Shown here one piece after another: positions 1-8,709 of a stretch of DNA of 52,805 bases. The DNA lies in the NCBI GenBank assembly GCA_024685535.1, contig JAIKVS010000040.1, forward strand, positions 1-52,805, given 5' to 3'. Within the stretch, counting starts at the first letter, position 1. The number at the start of each line of letters is the position of its first letter. The translations under genes and the position numbers were made by a program. Under the pieces are notes generated by a model. The model was not told the DNA's origin. It did not search any database and saw only the letters and a list, made by a program, of their open reading frames with translations. The DNA is from Oscillospiraceae bacterium (GTDB lineage: Bacteria > Bacillota > Clostridia > Oscillospirales > Oscillospiraceae).

Positions 1-177
1 TGCAAGATTGGCGAGTTTCTTTACCCTGTACTGCCGGTCAAGATTCTGCTCCGCATCCAACAGCCTGTCCTCCATTGCCTCTATCCTGTCTTTGCCGGTG
101 CCTTGCCTGACAGCAGCTTTTGCTCCTGCCAGATGTTTACCCCCTGTATTGCGTTTTGAAAAAATGTTTCTGTTCAT
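1..177 (-). CDS. partial hypothetical protein (C-terminus outside window)
   Basis: Open frame on minus strand from ATG at 177 to window edge (MNRNIFSKRNTGGKHLAGAKAAVRQGTGKDRIEAMEDRLLDAEQNLDRQYRVKKLANLA...), 10 nt after the stop of the YwaF-like gene; no clear SD. Confidence 0.35.
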   Translation of the reverse strand, partial: MNRNIFSKRNTGGKHLAGAKAAVRQGTGKDRIEAMEDRLLDAEQNLDRQYRVKKLANLA

Positions 178-187
178 GGGGAGATGC

Positions 188-1003
188 TTAGGATCTGCGC
201 CTGCGGGCAAGCATTGGGAGATAGAGGATTATGATCAGACAGGTCGCCATCGCTGCCCTGATCATCAGATACACTATCCACTGCCATTTTTCCGTGAGGA
301 TCAGACCGAGCGGATTGACATAGGAGGAAAAGAAGTTGATCCTGTGGCTTACTCCTACAACCTGATTTGCCATGTATATCTCACTTGAAAGCAGGGAGTT
401 AATATAAAATGTTGGCACGTCGAGAACCAGTATACCGACTACAGCCTTTTTCCAGTCACCGAAACGCAGTCCTGCCTCGTCACCGAAACCAATATAAAGG
501 CTCAGGGAGACTATCATTGAATGAAACAGGAAAAACTGCCATGCTCGGGGAGCGGAAAAGAACGCTGCGGTTGTTTCAAAATCACCAGCTATGGAAGACA
601 GGATTATACCCATCATACCGCCGATGGTACCGGAAACAAACATCAGAGCATAAAGACGCTTCTTCCACTTTTCGTCCTTTATGATAAGCGCCAGGGGCAT
701 GAAAAACAGATAGAGCGAGCATAGCTCCAGCGGCATATGCTCCATGGCGATGTAAGGAGTATATTCGCCGGTAGGTATCCATGCTATTGCCTGGCTGCCG
801 TTCTCGCTTGCTATCACCGGATCTACCATAGGCACTATCTGCGCAACCGAGAAAACTTTGATTACCTCTGAAACTATTCCGAGTATCAGGCAGACTTTAA
901 AAACATTTTTCAGAGCCGGTCTGCGTTTGAAGAGATACACGGATAAAACTGCGACAAGTACGGCAGAGATTAAAATCCATATCAGATGACCTTGAGAAAA
1001 CAC
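188..1003 (-). CDS. YwaF/TIGR02206-like integral membrane protein
   Basis: 271 aa, multiple hydrophobic helices, pattern like YwaF family membrane proteins. Confidence 0.65.
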   Translation of the reverse strand: MFSQGHLIWILISAVLVAVLSVYLFKRRPALKNVFKVCLILGIVSEVIKVFSVAQIVPMVDPVIASENGSQAIAWIPTGEYTPYIAMEHMPLELCSLYLFFMPLALIIKDEKWKKRLYALMFVSGTIGGMMGIILSSIAGDFETTAAFFSAPRAWQFFLFHSMIVSLSLYIGFGDEAGLRFGDWKKAVVGILVLDVPTFYINSLLSSEIYMANQVVGVSHRINFFSSYVNPLGLILTEKWQWIVYLMIRAAMATCLIIILYLPMLARRRRS

Positions 1004-1167
1004 TTTGATCCGCCTCTTTTCCAGCTGTTTATTGTCTGAATTAATTCTACAGTATCAGCAGTATGCGGGTCAAGAATAAATCAGAGCCTAATGATAAGAT
1101 GGTGTTGTTAATACGCTTATTCTCTGATATTATTTCTGAAAAAGATGATCTGAGGAGCTGGCTGTAT

Positions 1168-1860
1168 ATGAAAAGGTCGGAAATCAATGCGGCACTGAGG
1201 GAGATGGAGGCAATGTGCAGAAAAGAGCACTGCTATTTGCCGCCTTTCTGCTCTTTCACTCCGAATCAGTGGGAGAACATAGGCTGCGAATATGATGAGG
1301 TCCGTGACTGTATGCTGGGCTGGGATATTACTGATTACGGGCTTGGTGACTTTAATAAGGTCGGCATGTCGCTGATCACCATACGAAACGGTAACCGCAG
1401 CATTCCGGATAAATACCCGAAGGTCTATGCCGAGAAACTGCTGTATCTTAAGGAAGGACAGTACAGCCCAAATCATTTCCACTGGCACAAAACTGAAGAC
1501 ATTATAAACCGGGGAGGCGGTAACGTACTTATCAGAGTATTTAATTCTCTACCGGATGAGTCGATCGATCATGAGAAAGATGTCACTGTGCATATGGACG
1601 GCAGAACTTTCACCGTGCCCGCAGGGACACAGCTGAAGCTGACTCCGGGTGAAAGCATCCACATACAGCAGTTCCTGTACCATGATTTTGAGGTCGAACC
1701 AGGTACCGGGGCGGTTTTGCTTGGGGAAGTAAGCCAATGCAACGATGACAATACTGATAACAGGTTTGAACCTCCGGTCGGCCGTTTTCCTGCAATAGTG
1801 GAGGACGAGCCTCCTTACCGCCTGCTTTGCAACGAATATCCAAAAGCATCTAAGAAATAA
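1168..1860 (+). CDS. D-lyxose ketol-isomerase family (cupin)
   Basis: MKRSEINAALREME... start preceded by GAGGAG; metal-binding cupin motif HFHWHKTEDIINRGGG; ORF track starts at 1063 but the family start fits 1168. Confidence 0.8.
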   Translation: MKRSEINAALREMEAMCRKEHCYLPPFCSFTPNQWENIGCEYDEVRDCMLGWDITDYGLGDFNKVGMSLITIRNGNRSIPDKYPKVYAEKLLYLKEGQYSPNHFHWHKTEDIINRGGGNVLIRVFNSLPDESIDHEKDVTVHMDGRTFTVPAGTQLKLTPGESIHIQQFLYHDFEVEPGTGAVLLGEVSQCNDDNTDNRFEPPVGRFPAIVEDEPPYRLLCNEYPKASKK

Positions 1861-1890
1861 AAGAGCCTGGATCATAAGATCCAGGCTCTT
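1861..1890. terminator. bidirectional hairpin; probably the original tRNA-Pro terminator
   Basis: aagagcctggatcataagatccaggctctt, near-perfect inverted repeat directly abutting the displaced tRNA 3' fragment. Confidence 0.75.
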
Positions 1891-1935
1891 TGGTCGGAGT
1901 GCGGAGATTTGAACTCCGGGCCTCTTGGTCCCGAA
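1891..1935. repeat. attL: 45-bp direct repeat, displaced 3' part of tRNA-Pro
   Basis: tggtcggagtgcggagatttgaactccgggcctcttggtcccgaa, identical to 11427-11471. Confidence 0.95.
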
Positions 1936-2039
1936 TTAACGAAGAAGTAGTGAAAAAAGTTGAAAAACCTTGATTTACTGCCATTTTCTTGGTATTATAT
2001 AAGCGTAAAAATTACTATCTTTTAGCATCATTTAGTAAG

Positions 2040-2067
2040 TTTGTTGACACTTTTGTTGACACTTTTT
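2040..2067. repeat. Putative integrase arm-type sites, left
   Basis: TGTTGACAC repeated twice 12 bp apart (ttgttgacacttttgttgacactttttt); same motif pair near the right end. Confidence 0.65.
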
Positions 2068-2086
2068 TCAAGGAGGATACCAAGAT

Positions 2087-3571
2087 ATGGCAACGATTAA
2101 GGCTAACAAGAATAAGGACGGAGATGTCATAAGCTATAGGGTGAGAGCTTGCATCGGCAGAGATGGTTATAACAAACAGATTTGGAGAACATGCACGATT
2201 GAACGGCCTGAAGGTCTCACACCTAAGAAGGAAGAAAAGGAGGTCATAAGACTCGCTGAGGCATGGGAAGAAGAACAGAAAAAGGATTATGCTCTTTCCG
2301 GGAACTCAGAGAAGAAGGTCGATAAGAATAAAATCACCTTCAGAGAGTTTGTAAATAACAACTGGATAAAGGACCACGTTCTTGACGGAACGCACTCTCC
2401 GAGCAGCGTATATTTCTTCAAATATATGGCAGAGGACCTTATAGAATACTTTGGAGATAAAAAACTGAGAGCCATAGACGGAGAGGCCGTGAAGAGATAT
2501 ATCTCCTATCTGAACAATGAAGCAAGGACCGCAGTATATGATTATCCGGAAGTCAGCAAGGTGAGCACAAGGAAGGCCAGCTCCGGAGATGTAACCATTA
2601 CATGGCCGAAGTATAAAGACGCTATATCCTACAAGGTCACTTGCAACAGAGGAAAAGCCTCACGCTATGTCTTTAAACCTATAGGAGAAACCACCGAGCT
2701 CTCGTTTGTCGATTCTCAGGCCACTGAAGGCTCGAAATACATAGTTAAAGCAAAGGTGAAGGGTGAAGGGGAGCCGTACAAGAAAAGCACCATACAACAC
2801 CATTTTGCGACACTGCGGAATATCATGGAATATGCTCGCAGATTTCACTATATAGACTTTGACCCTTGTCAGGACCTGTCCCAAAAGGAAAAGCCTCACA
2901 GAGATAAGAAAAAGGTCGATTTTCTAGCTCCAAAGGAGGCGGTCAGATACATGGATTGCCTGAAGAATGAGGAACTGTTTTGGAGAGTGTTTCAGAATGT
3001 GCTTATTACCACTGGTCTCCGGAGAGGTGAAGCGGTCGGCCTCCAATGGGGTGACATTGATCCGGAAAAGCTGACAATTACAGTGCAGCGTAATGTGACA
3101 GTTGATAAGGATAGCGAGAGCGGCTATCACATCGGAAATACAAAGACCGGAGAGAGCAGAACTGTTCCTATCAGCGAGAGACTATATAAGATGCTCATGG
3201 CCTTGAAGGCAGACCTTGAGAACAAGTTAAGCGAGAAAGACGATGATGGTAATATAGTCACTCAGGTCAGCATCTTTCCGAATGGCTTTATCTTCAATCG
3301 AGAACTTGACCCTTATACTCCGATATATCCGTCTACTCCTACAAGATGGCAGTCTGATTTTGTCAAACGGCACAACCTTCCGAACGTATCCCCGCACGAT
3401 CTTCGACATACTGCAGCGACACTTGCCTTGGAGAGTGGAGCCGATCTGAAGCAGGTGCAGGAGCTCCTTGGCCACAAAGACCCATCAACAACAATGGCGT
3501 TCTATGCCGGTGTGACAGATGAGGCAAAGAGAAGAACAGTTGAAGGTATAGAGAGTATAATAAATGGATAA
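2087..3571 (+). CDS. int: tyrosine-type site-specific integrase with internal FN3-like insertion
   Basis: Catalytic motifs TTGLRRGEAVGLQW, HDLRHTAATLALESG, LLGHKDPSTTMAFYAG; SD caaggaggataccaag ATG; 494 aa, longer than typical because of an ~85 aa insertion at aa ~147-231. Confidence 0.95.
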   Translation: MATIKANKNKDGDVISYRVRACIGRDGYNKQIWRTCTIERPEGLTPKKEEKEVIRLAEAWEEEQKKDYALSGNSEKKVDKNKITFREFVNNNWIKDHVLDGTHSPSSVYFFKYMAEDLIEYFGDKKLRAIDGEAVKRYISYLNNEARTAVYDYPEVSKVSTRKASSGDVTITWPKYKDAISYKVTCNRGKASRYVFKPIGETTELSFVDSQATEGSKYIVKAKVKGEGEPYKKSTIQHHFATLRNIMEYARRFHYIDFDPCQDLSQKEKPHRDKKKVDFLAPKEAVRYMDCLKNEELFWRVFQNVLITTGLRRGEAVGLQWGDIDPEKLTITVQRNVTVDKDSESGYHIGNTKTGESRTVPISERLYKMLMALKADLENKLSEKDDDGNIVTQVSIFPNGFIFNRELDPYTPIYPSTPTRWQSDFVKRHNLPNVSPHDLRHTAATLALESGADLKQVQELLGHKDPSTTMAFYAGVTDEAKRRTVEGIESIING

Positions 3572-3590
3572 CTGAATATATAAAAGAAAT

Positions 3591-3621
3591 GAGCAGCACT
3601 GTAAAAGGTGCTGCTTTTTTA
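3591..3621. terminator. Rho-independent terminator after int
   Basis: AGCAGCAC tgtaaaag GTGCTGCT TTTTTT. Confidence 0.8.
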
Positions 3622-4293
3622 TTTGCTTTGTTCATTTAGTAATTCTTTGTAATAATCAAGGCCTTGTCTTATAACAGTCATTTTCATTTCCTTATATAAG
3701 AAACCGAGCTTTAAAACCTCAGTAACCTCATCGCCTAGACAAACAGAGACAAGTTTGGAGATGTTCTCTGGGCCATACCTGACAGACAATTCGACGTTGT
3801 CAGAATGAACGTATTGATCCATATATGAGAATAACGTCTTAATATAAAACTCGTCACTTTTGGGAATATTGCTAGGATCGGACAAAACGAGGTTGATAAA
3901 GTTAAGAGTCCTTGAGCTCTCTTCATAATCCGATGTAGTGATAAGATGCAGCAAGTTAACAGCAGAGTCAGACAATCCGGTGTACTTACAGATAGCCTGA
4001 ACATCTGCGCTTGGAGAAAACACATCAGACTGACCTATGAGATAGTCCAACGAACAGCCAAAGAATTCAGCTATTTTTATGAGATTTGAAGTTTTTGGAA
4101 AGGTGCTGCCATCTCTATACTGTCCAATGGCCTGATCAGATACTTCGAGATGTTTGGCTAAATCTTGACGGACTTCAAGATCCTCAGTAAGGTCCTTAAA
4201 GCGTTTTTTGAAACCATTTTTGAGTATTTCATCGGTCAGTTTGTTTCTTGATACGTGCTTATCATCAATTAACTGATTCTTTTTCTCTGACAT
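3619..4293 (-). CDS. XRE-family HTH transcriptional repressor
   Basis: DLAKHLEVSDQAIGQYRDGSTFPKTSNLIKIAEFFGCSLDYLIG HTH; start MSEKKN preceded by GGGAGG; divergent from the excisionase-like gene. Confidence 0.88.
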   Translation of the reverse strand: MSEKKNQLIDDKHVSRNKLTDEILKNGFKKRFKDLTEDLEVRQDLAKHLEVSDQAIGQYRDGSTFPKTSNLIKIAEFFGCSLDYLIGQSDVFSPSADVQAICKYTGLSDSAVNLLHLITTSDYEESSRTLNFINLVLSDPSNIPKSDEFYIKTLFSYMDQYVHSDNVELSVRYGPENISKLVSVCLGDEVTEVLKLGFLYKEMKMTVIRQGLDYYKELLNEQSK

Positions 4294-4420
4294 AACTATA
4301 GCCTCCCGCAAAGCAATGCTTTCAATATAATCATTATACAAATTATTACTTGAAAGTCAATGACATTATATGATACAAACTAATCAAGTAAAACTTTGAT
4401 ATAGGAGGTAATCAGAAGTA

Positions 4421-4621
4421 ATGCTTCAGAAGTTTGAAAATGCGGGTACATCGGTTAGTTGCCCAAAGATGATGACCATCAAGCAGGTCGCAAGCACTGG
4501 CCTTCTCCCGGAACATGCACTCCGTACCGGTGTAAAGGAAGGATGGATCCCTCACGTTAAGAGTGCTAGCAGAGTCTATATCAATTACGACAAGTTGGTC
4601 GAGAAACTGCAGCAGTGCTGA
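4421..4621 (+). CDS. excisionase-like small helix-turn-helix protein
   Basis: MTIKQVASTGLLPEHALRTGVKEGWIPHVKSASRVYINYDKLVEKL; upstream AGGAGG; next to repressor and integrase. Confidence 0.65.
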   Translation: MLQKFENAGTSVSCPKMMTIKQVASTGLLPEHALRTGVKEGWIPHVKSASRVYINYDKLVEKLQQC

Positions 4622-4633
4622 AAGCAGGAGGAG

Positions 4634-6868
4634 GTGGCGAAAGTGCCAGCTATACAGAATAATCCTTCCGAAATGGCGCTGGCAGCTCTGGCCTATTGCA
4701 AGCAAGATGGCTGCCGGCCAGCCTTGAAGATTTTTCCGGTCGGCAAAGACAAAAAACCTTTGATTGCAGACTGGCCAAACAAAGCGACATCAGACGAAAA
4801 AACAATAAAAGATTGGTGGACACGCTGGCCTGATGCAAACATCGCCATGGCCACAGCCGGCTTCGTTGTAATCGATATTGATGAACACGACCCTGCTGCA
4901 AGTGGCAGCGAGAGTCTCCATGATCTAGAACTTCAATATGGGGAGCTTCCTGATACCCCGGAGCAGATGACTCCCTCAGGCGGGAGACACATCATTTTAC
5001 AATATAAAGGAACAGACATCACTGTAGGGACCGGACTAGCTCCAGGAATCGATTGGAGAGGTAACGGCGGGTACGTTGTAATCGCTCCGAGTGTTCTCGC
5101 TGATGGCAGGTCATATGAATGGGAGGCAGGTCACGATCCGAGAGATACACCTCTTGCAGAGCTTCCTGGATGGCTGCATGATCTGATAGTAGAAAAACGA
5201 ACTGCGAGGTCATCACAAGGGCCAGCCAGGGCCGCGCCAAAGATAGAATTACCGGAAACGATTCCCAAAGGTGAACGGAATGACACGCTGTTCCGGATGG
5301 CATGTTCCCTAAGAGAGAAGAATCTGACAGAAGATGAAATGCTTGTCACTCTGAAAGAGATGAACAGGACCCGCTGCGATCCACAGCTCACTGAGAGGGA
5401 GCTCAAGCAGATTGCATCCAGCGCGGCAAAGTATGATCCTGGAGATCTTCCAAAACTCCCGCAGGATTATCGACCTCCGGATCTCTCTGACGCGGGTAAC
5501 GCTGAAGCGTTTACCAAGACTGTAAAAGGTCGGATGCTGTGGTGTGATGCACTGGGCTGGCTCTGCTGGGATGGCATGAGATTTGCACAAAATGACCATG
5601 CTGCCACTGCGCTGGCGATTGAATGGGCGCAGCGACTTTTAGATTATGCTACCGAACAATACAGGCATGAGCTTAGAACAGATCCTGACACTGGCAAAAT
5701 CGTAGTATCAGAGGCTACAAAAAAACTGCTGCAGCATGCACAGAAAACCCGCAGCGCAGTATCAATACAGAACTTTATGAATCTGTCAAAAGCCTACCTG
5801 CATATCCGAGCAGATCAACTAGACTCGCAGTGGTGGAGCCTTAATACACCGGCGGGAATCGTAGACCTCCGGACCGGCAAGACAGGACCACACGATCCGA
5901 CAGCACTGTTCACGACCATTACAAAGTGCTCACCATCTGATGAAAATATGGAGATGTGGACGACCGCCCTTGATATTGCATCTTGCCACGATTCTGCCTG
6001 GATAGATTACGACAACATGACTGAAGGGTCGATGCTGTTTGGAAAGATATTCAAAGAAGGGATCCTGATAAAGAAGGGCCCAGGGAGAAACATGAAAAGC
6101 ACTCTCACAAATGCAGCACTTCAAGTGCTAGGAGACTACGGCGGGACAATAGACAGCGCGATCTTGACCACTGACCGGCAAAATCGAGGGGCAGCACTTG
6201 CAACACTGCGCGGGAAAAGGATGGTCGTATGTGGCGAGCTTGAGGAAGGGCAAAGGTTAAGTGTTGCCACATTAAAGAAACTGGCCAGCACGGACCCGCT
6301 GACCATCGAAGCAAAGTATAAACAGCCTGAGACGATAAATCCATCGCATCACCTGATCCTATATACAAACTTCCTGCCTAGAGTGGGCAGCACTGACACC
6401 GGGACCTGGAGAAGGATTTCGGTCCTTCCATATGATGCTACGATCCCTGAAGGTGATGGAGACATTCCAAACTACGCCGATGAACTGGTTAACAAGGCGG
6501 GAGGCGCGATCCTGAAATGGCTGATAGATGGAGCTGTAAAATTCTTTCAAGCCGGCTGCCGAATAGATGCACCTGAGTGTGTTCGCCAGGCTACCGAGGA
6601 TTACCGAGCTGGAGAAGACTGGCTGCAAGGATTCATATCTGAGCGGTGCATCGTTGACAGAGATGCCAAAGAGCGGGCTGGGGTCCTTTATGACGAGTAT
6701 AAAGACTATGCTGTTTCTATTGGAGACTACTGTCGCAGGGCTACAGACTTTGTGAAGGCTATGGAGCTCGCCGGTTTCCGGTCAGTGACTGTGAACGGCA
6801 AAAAGTACTGGCTGGGGATCTCAATCAACTACGCTGAAAGTAGCTCGGCTTCTTCTCGAGTGAGCTGA
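4634..6868 (+). CDS. bifunctional DNA primase/polymerase (PrimPol) - P4/D5-family helicase
   Basis: N-terminal PrimPol motifs (VVIDIDEHD, TPSGGRHIILQ, WRGNGGYVVIAPS), PriCT-like segment, D5-type helicase (GPGRNMKST, GELEEGQ, TNFLPRVGSTDTGTWRRISVLPY). True start may be GTG 4643, 8 nt after AGGAGGAGG. Confidence 0.9.
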   Translation: MAKVPAIQNNPSEMALAALAYCKQDGCRPALKIFPVGKDKKPLIADWPNKATSDEKTIKDWWTRWPDANIAMATAGFVVIDIDEHDPAASGSESLHDLELQYGELPDTPEQMTPSGGRHIILQYKGTDITVGTGLAPGIDWRGNGGYVVIAPSVLADGRSYEWEAGHDPRDTPLAELPGWLHDLIVEKRTARSSQGPARAAPKIELPETIPKGERNDTLFRMACSLREKNLTEDEMLVTLKEMNRTRCDPQLTERELKQIASSAAKYDPGDLPKLPQDYRPPDLSDAGNAEAFTKTVKGRMLWCDALGWLCWDGMRFAQNDHAATALAIEWAQRLLDYATEQYRHELRTDPDTGKIVVSEATKKLLQHAQKTRSAVSIQNFMNLSKAYLHIRADQLDSQWWSLNTPAGIVDLRTGKTGPHDPTALFTTITKCSPSDENMEMWTTALDIASCHDSAWIDYDNMTEGSMLFGKIFKEGILIKKGPGRNMKSTLTNAALQVLGDYGGTIDSAILTTDRQNRGAALATLRGKRMVVCGELEEGQRLSVATLKKLASTDPLTIEAKYKQPETINPSHHLILYTNFLPRVGSTDTGTWRRISVLPYDATIPEGDGDIPNYADELVNKAGGAILKWLIDGAVKFFQAGCRIDAPECVRQATEDYRAGEDWLQGFISERCIVDRDAKERAGVLYDEYKDYAVSIGDYCRRATDFVKAMELAGFRSVTVNGKKYWLGISINYAESSSASSRVS

Positions 6869-6875
6869 AATAACT

Positions 6876-6972
6876 GGCAGGGTGGGACATGGTGGGGGCT
6901 AAAACCAAAACTCTCTATATATATTTTCTCTATATATACTTTTGTATTTAGCCCTAACCATCCCTAACCCTA
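6876..6972. other. Candidate replication origin: long imperfect inverted repeat around AT-rich direct repeats
   Basis: gggctaaa (6896-6903)/tttagccc (6947-6954) core; longer arms agggtgggacatggtgggggctaaa vs tttagccctaaccatccctaaccct; loop has TTCTCTATATATA-type direct repeats. Confidence 0.45.
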
Positions 6973-7006
6973 AAAAATATATAGAAATATTAAGGAGATT
7001 GAATCA

Positions 7007-7435
7007 ATGAATAGGAACTATTTGGAGCACTTGAAGACCTGCCTCGATGTACTCGAAGGAAGGGTAAGACCACAGGGAGCAATCTATGAACGTTATTATG
7101 CCTCCAGGATGGAAAATGCACCGCAGAAATGGGCAGAGAGCACGGAGACCAGTCATATATCCCTGGTACTGAAAAAGCTGCTGGAAGCAGAGGAAAACAA
7201 CTACGAACGCGCAAAGACTTCTCTTCGGGACGAACACATACTGGCAGTGGAACGGATCAAGGACGAAGCAAATATAGCTTGTACTCTAGTCAGGTCCATA
7301 CTGGGAGACGATGCCCAAAAGCGTGATTTTGCAATCGGATATATAAAAGCAGAGCTTGCTGCCTGTCCTGAGGGCACTGATAACGGCAGCGATCTCAAAG
7401 CATATGATACAGAGACCGAATATGATTGGTCATAA
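7007..7435 (+). CDS. hypothetical protein
   Basis: 142 aa ORF, SD aaggag, element operon. Confidence 0.7.
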   Translation: MNRNYLEHLKTCLDVLEGRVRPQGAIYERYYASRMENAPQKWAESTETSHISLVLKKLLEAEENNYERAKTSLRDEHILAVERIKDEANIACTLVRSILGDDAQKRDFAIGYIKAELAACPEGTDNGSDLKAYDTETEYDWS

Positions 7436-7453
7436 AGGAGGTGATCCCGCAGC

Positions 7454-7675
7454 ATGACGATACCATCGCAGACAAAGCCGCTGCACGTTGAGAAAATTGT
7501 TTTCAATGACGGCAGCAGTATAACCGGCGCTGATGCTTTTCTCTTCAATGGCTTCCTGGTTGTGGATGATGGCCGGCACGAGGCTCCGACCTGGCACAAC
7601 GTGGACACTGTTGACCGCCTGGAAGATGTGACCTATGTAGAGGCAAGGCAGCGCGTATCACTGTCAAATTGGTAA
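7454..7675 (+). CDS. hypothetical protein
   Basis: 73 aa, SD aaggaggtgatcc; phage-type small ORF. Confidence 0.65.
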   Translation: MTIPSQTKPLHVEKIVFNDGSSITGADAFLFNGFLVVDDGRHEAPTWHNVDTVDRLEDVTYVEARQRVSLSNW

Positions 7676-7687
7676 TTGGAGGACACA

Positions 7688-7882
7688 ATGGCAAAAGCAT
7701 GTAACAACTGTGAGTTTTATAATCCGGAGCTAACGAAGCAAACCATCATTTTCAATCCCGGCACCGGCTGCGAGTATATGAAACGAACAGGCCGATATGC
7801 AATTGCAGTTAAAGGAAACTGCACCGATTTCAAACCTAAAAATAACGACAAGGAGATTAAAAACAATGGCGTACACAAGTAA
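7688..7882 (+). CDS. small Cys-rich hypothetical protein (possible zinc binding)
   Basis: MAKACNNCEFYNPE...GTGCEYMKR...GNCTDFKP; SD ggagg. Confidence 0.65.
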   Translation: MAKACNNCEFYNPELTKQTIIFNPGTGCEYMKRTGRYAIAVKGNCTDFKPKNNDKEIKNNGVHK

Positions 7883-8450
7883 AACCTTAATCAAACAGAA
7901 TCTGAAGGCAGAGATGCACGATTACCGCATGGCACACGAACAGGCACAGGAAGCCTCCAAGGCTGCACGGCTCGCAGCCGGCAAAGCACCGATCTCCGGA
8001 AAGATTACCGAGGACAATCAGCGCAGATGGTTTATCAACAAAGGTACTGTGCTCAAAGATAAGGCGCTCAGAGAGCTGGACTATTGGAGAGATCAGGTAA
8101 CCCGCGCAAAAACTACAGCACCTTCCGAAGATGCACTCAGAGCTATTCAGGCCTTCAAGCTGAGATCACCCAAGACGATGACCCGCGAGGAATATCAGGC
8201 AGAAGCTCAGGAGCTGGCCGATTCCGTCAAAGATAACTATTCAGCGTATGCAACGATCTACGATATAGCGGCAGAAAATGGCGCTCACATTGCACTGCAC
8301 CCATTTGCTGAAGAGATAAAAGCTTTTGAGTCTGTTGAACACAATATCCGCAGCTACTTCAATCCGGTGATTGATGCCGGTGGCAGCGGCCCTTCTGCCG
8401 GCCGTGAAGCCCTTAACGCAATGATCCTGGATGAACTCATGGGAGAATGA
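7866..8450 (+). CDS. hypothetical, mostly helical protein
   Basis: 195 aa from ATG 7866 with SD aaggag; no family recognised with confidence. Confidence 0.7.
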   Translation: MAYTSKTLIKQNLKAEMHDYRMAHEQAQEASKAARLAAGKAPISGKITEDNQRRWFINKGTVLKDKALRELDYWRDQVTRAKTTAPSEDALRAIQAFKLRSPKTMTREEYQAEAQELADSVKDNYSAYATIYDIAAENGAHIALHPFAEEIKAFESVEHNIRSYFNPVIDAGGSGPSAGREALNAMILDELMGE

Positions 8451-8451
8451 T

Positions 8452-8709
8452 ATGGCAAGGAAGAATGTAAAATTCGAACTCAATCTCAAAGGTCTAAACG
8501 AACTGATGAAGTCACCGGCGATGAAGTCCGTAGAGATGGAAGCCGCCCAAAGCATCGTGGGCCAGCTTGGACCGGGTTATACAGTGGAGCCCCCTAAGAA
8601 TATGTCATTTGTTGCGATCACTACTGTTCATGCAAGTGATCCAAAAGCTTTTCAGGATTGTCGTGAGAATGATGTTTTGAGAAAGGCAGCAGACAGCACT
8701 AAAATATAA
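8452..8709 (+). CDS. phage head-tail connector (neck / HK97 gp10-like) protein, putative
   Basis: VKFELNLKGLNELMKSPAMKSVEMEAAQSIVGQLGPGYTVE...DPKAFQDCRENDVLRKA resembles the recalled neck-protein layout (helix - GYxV - RDN..N.LLKA). Start overlaps upstream stop (TGATATG). Confidence 0.55.
   Translation: MARKNVKFELNLKGLNELMKSPAMKSVEMEAAQSIVGQLGPGYTVEPPKNMSFVAITTVHASDPKAFQDCRENDVLRKAADSTKI

Noticed and set aside
4619-4634. In-frame TGA between the excisionase-like and PrimPol ORFs as evidence for TGA recoding
   Set aside because: A strong SD (AGGAGGAGG) follows and gives PrimPol its own GTG start; several element genes use TGA as a normal stop.
6946-6972. CCCTAACCCTAA resembling telomeric repeats
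   Set aside because: Only about three partial copies; better explained as one arm of an inverted repeat.
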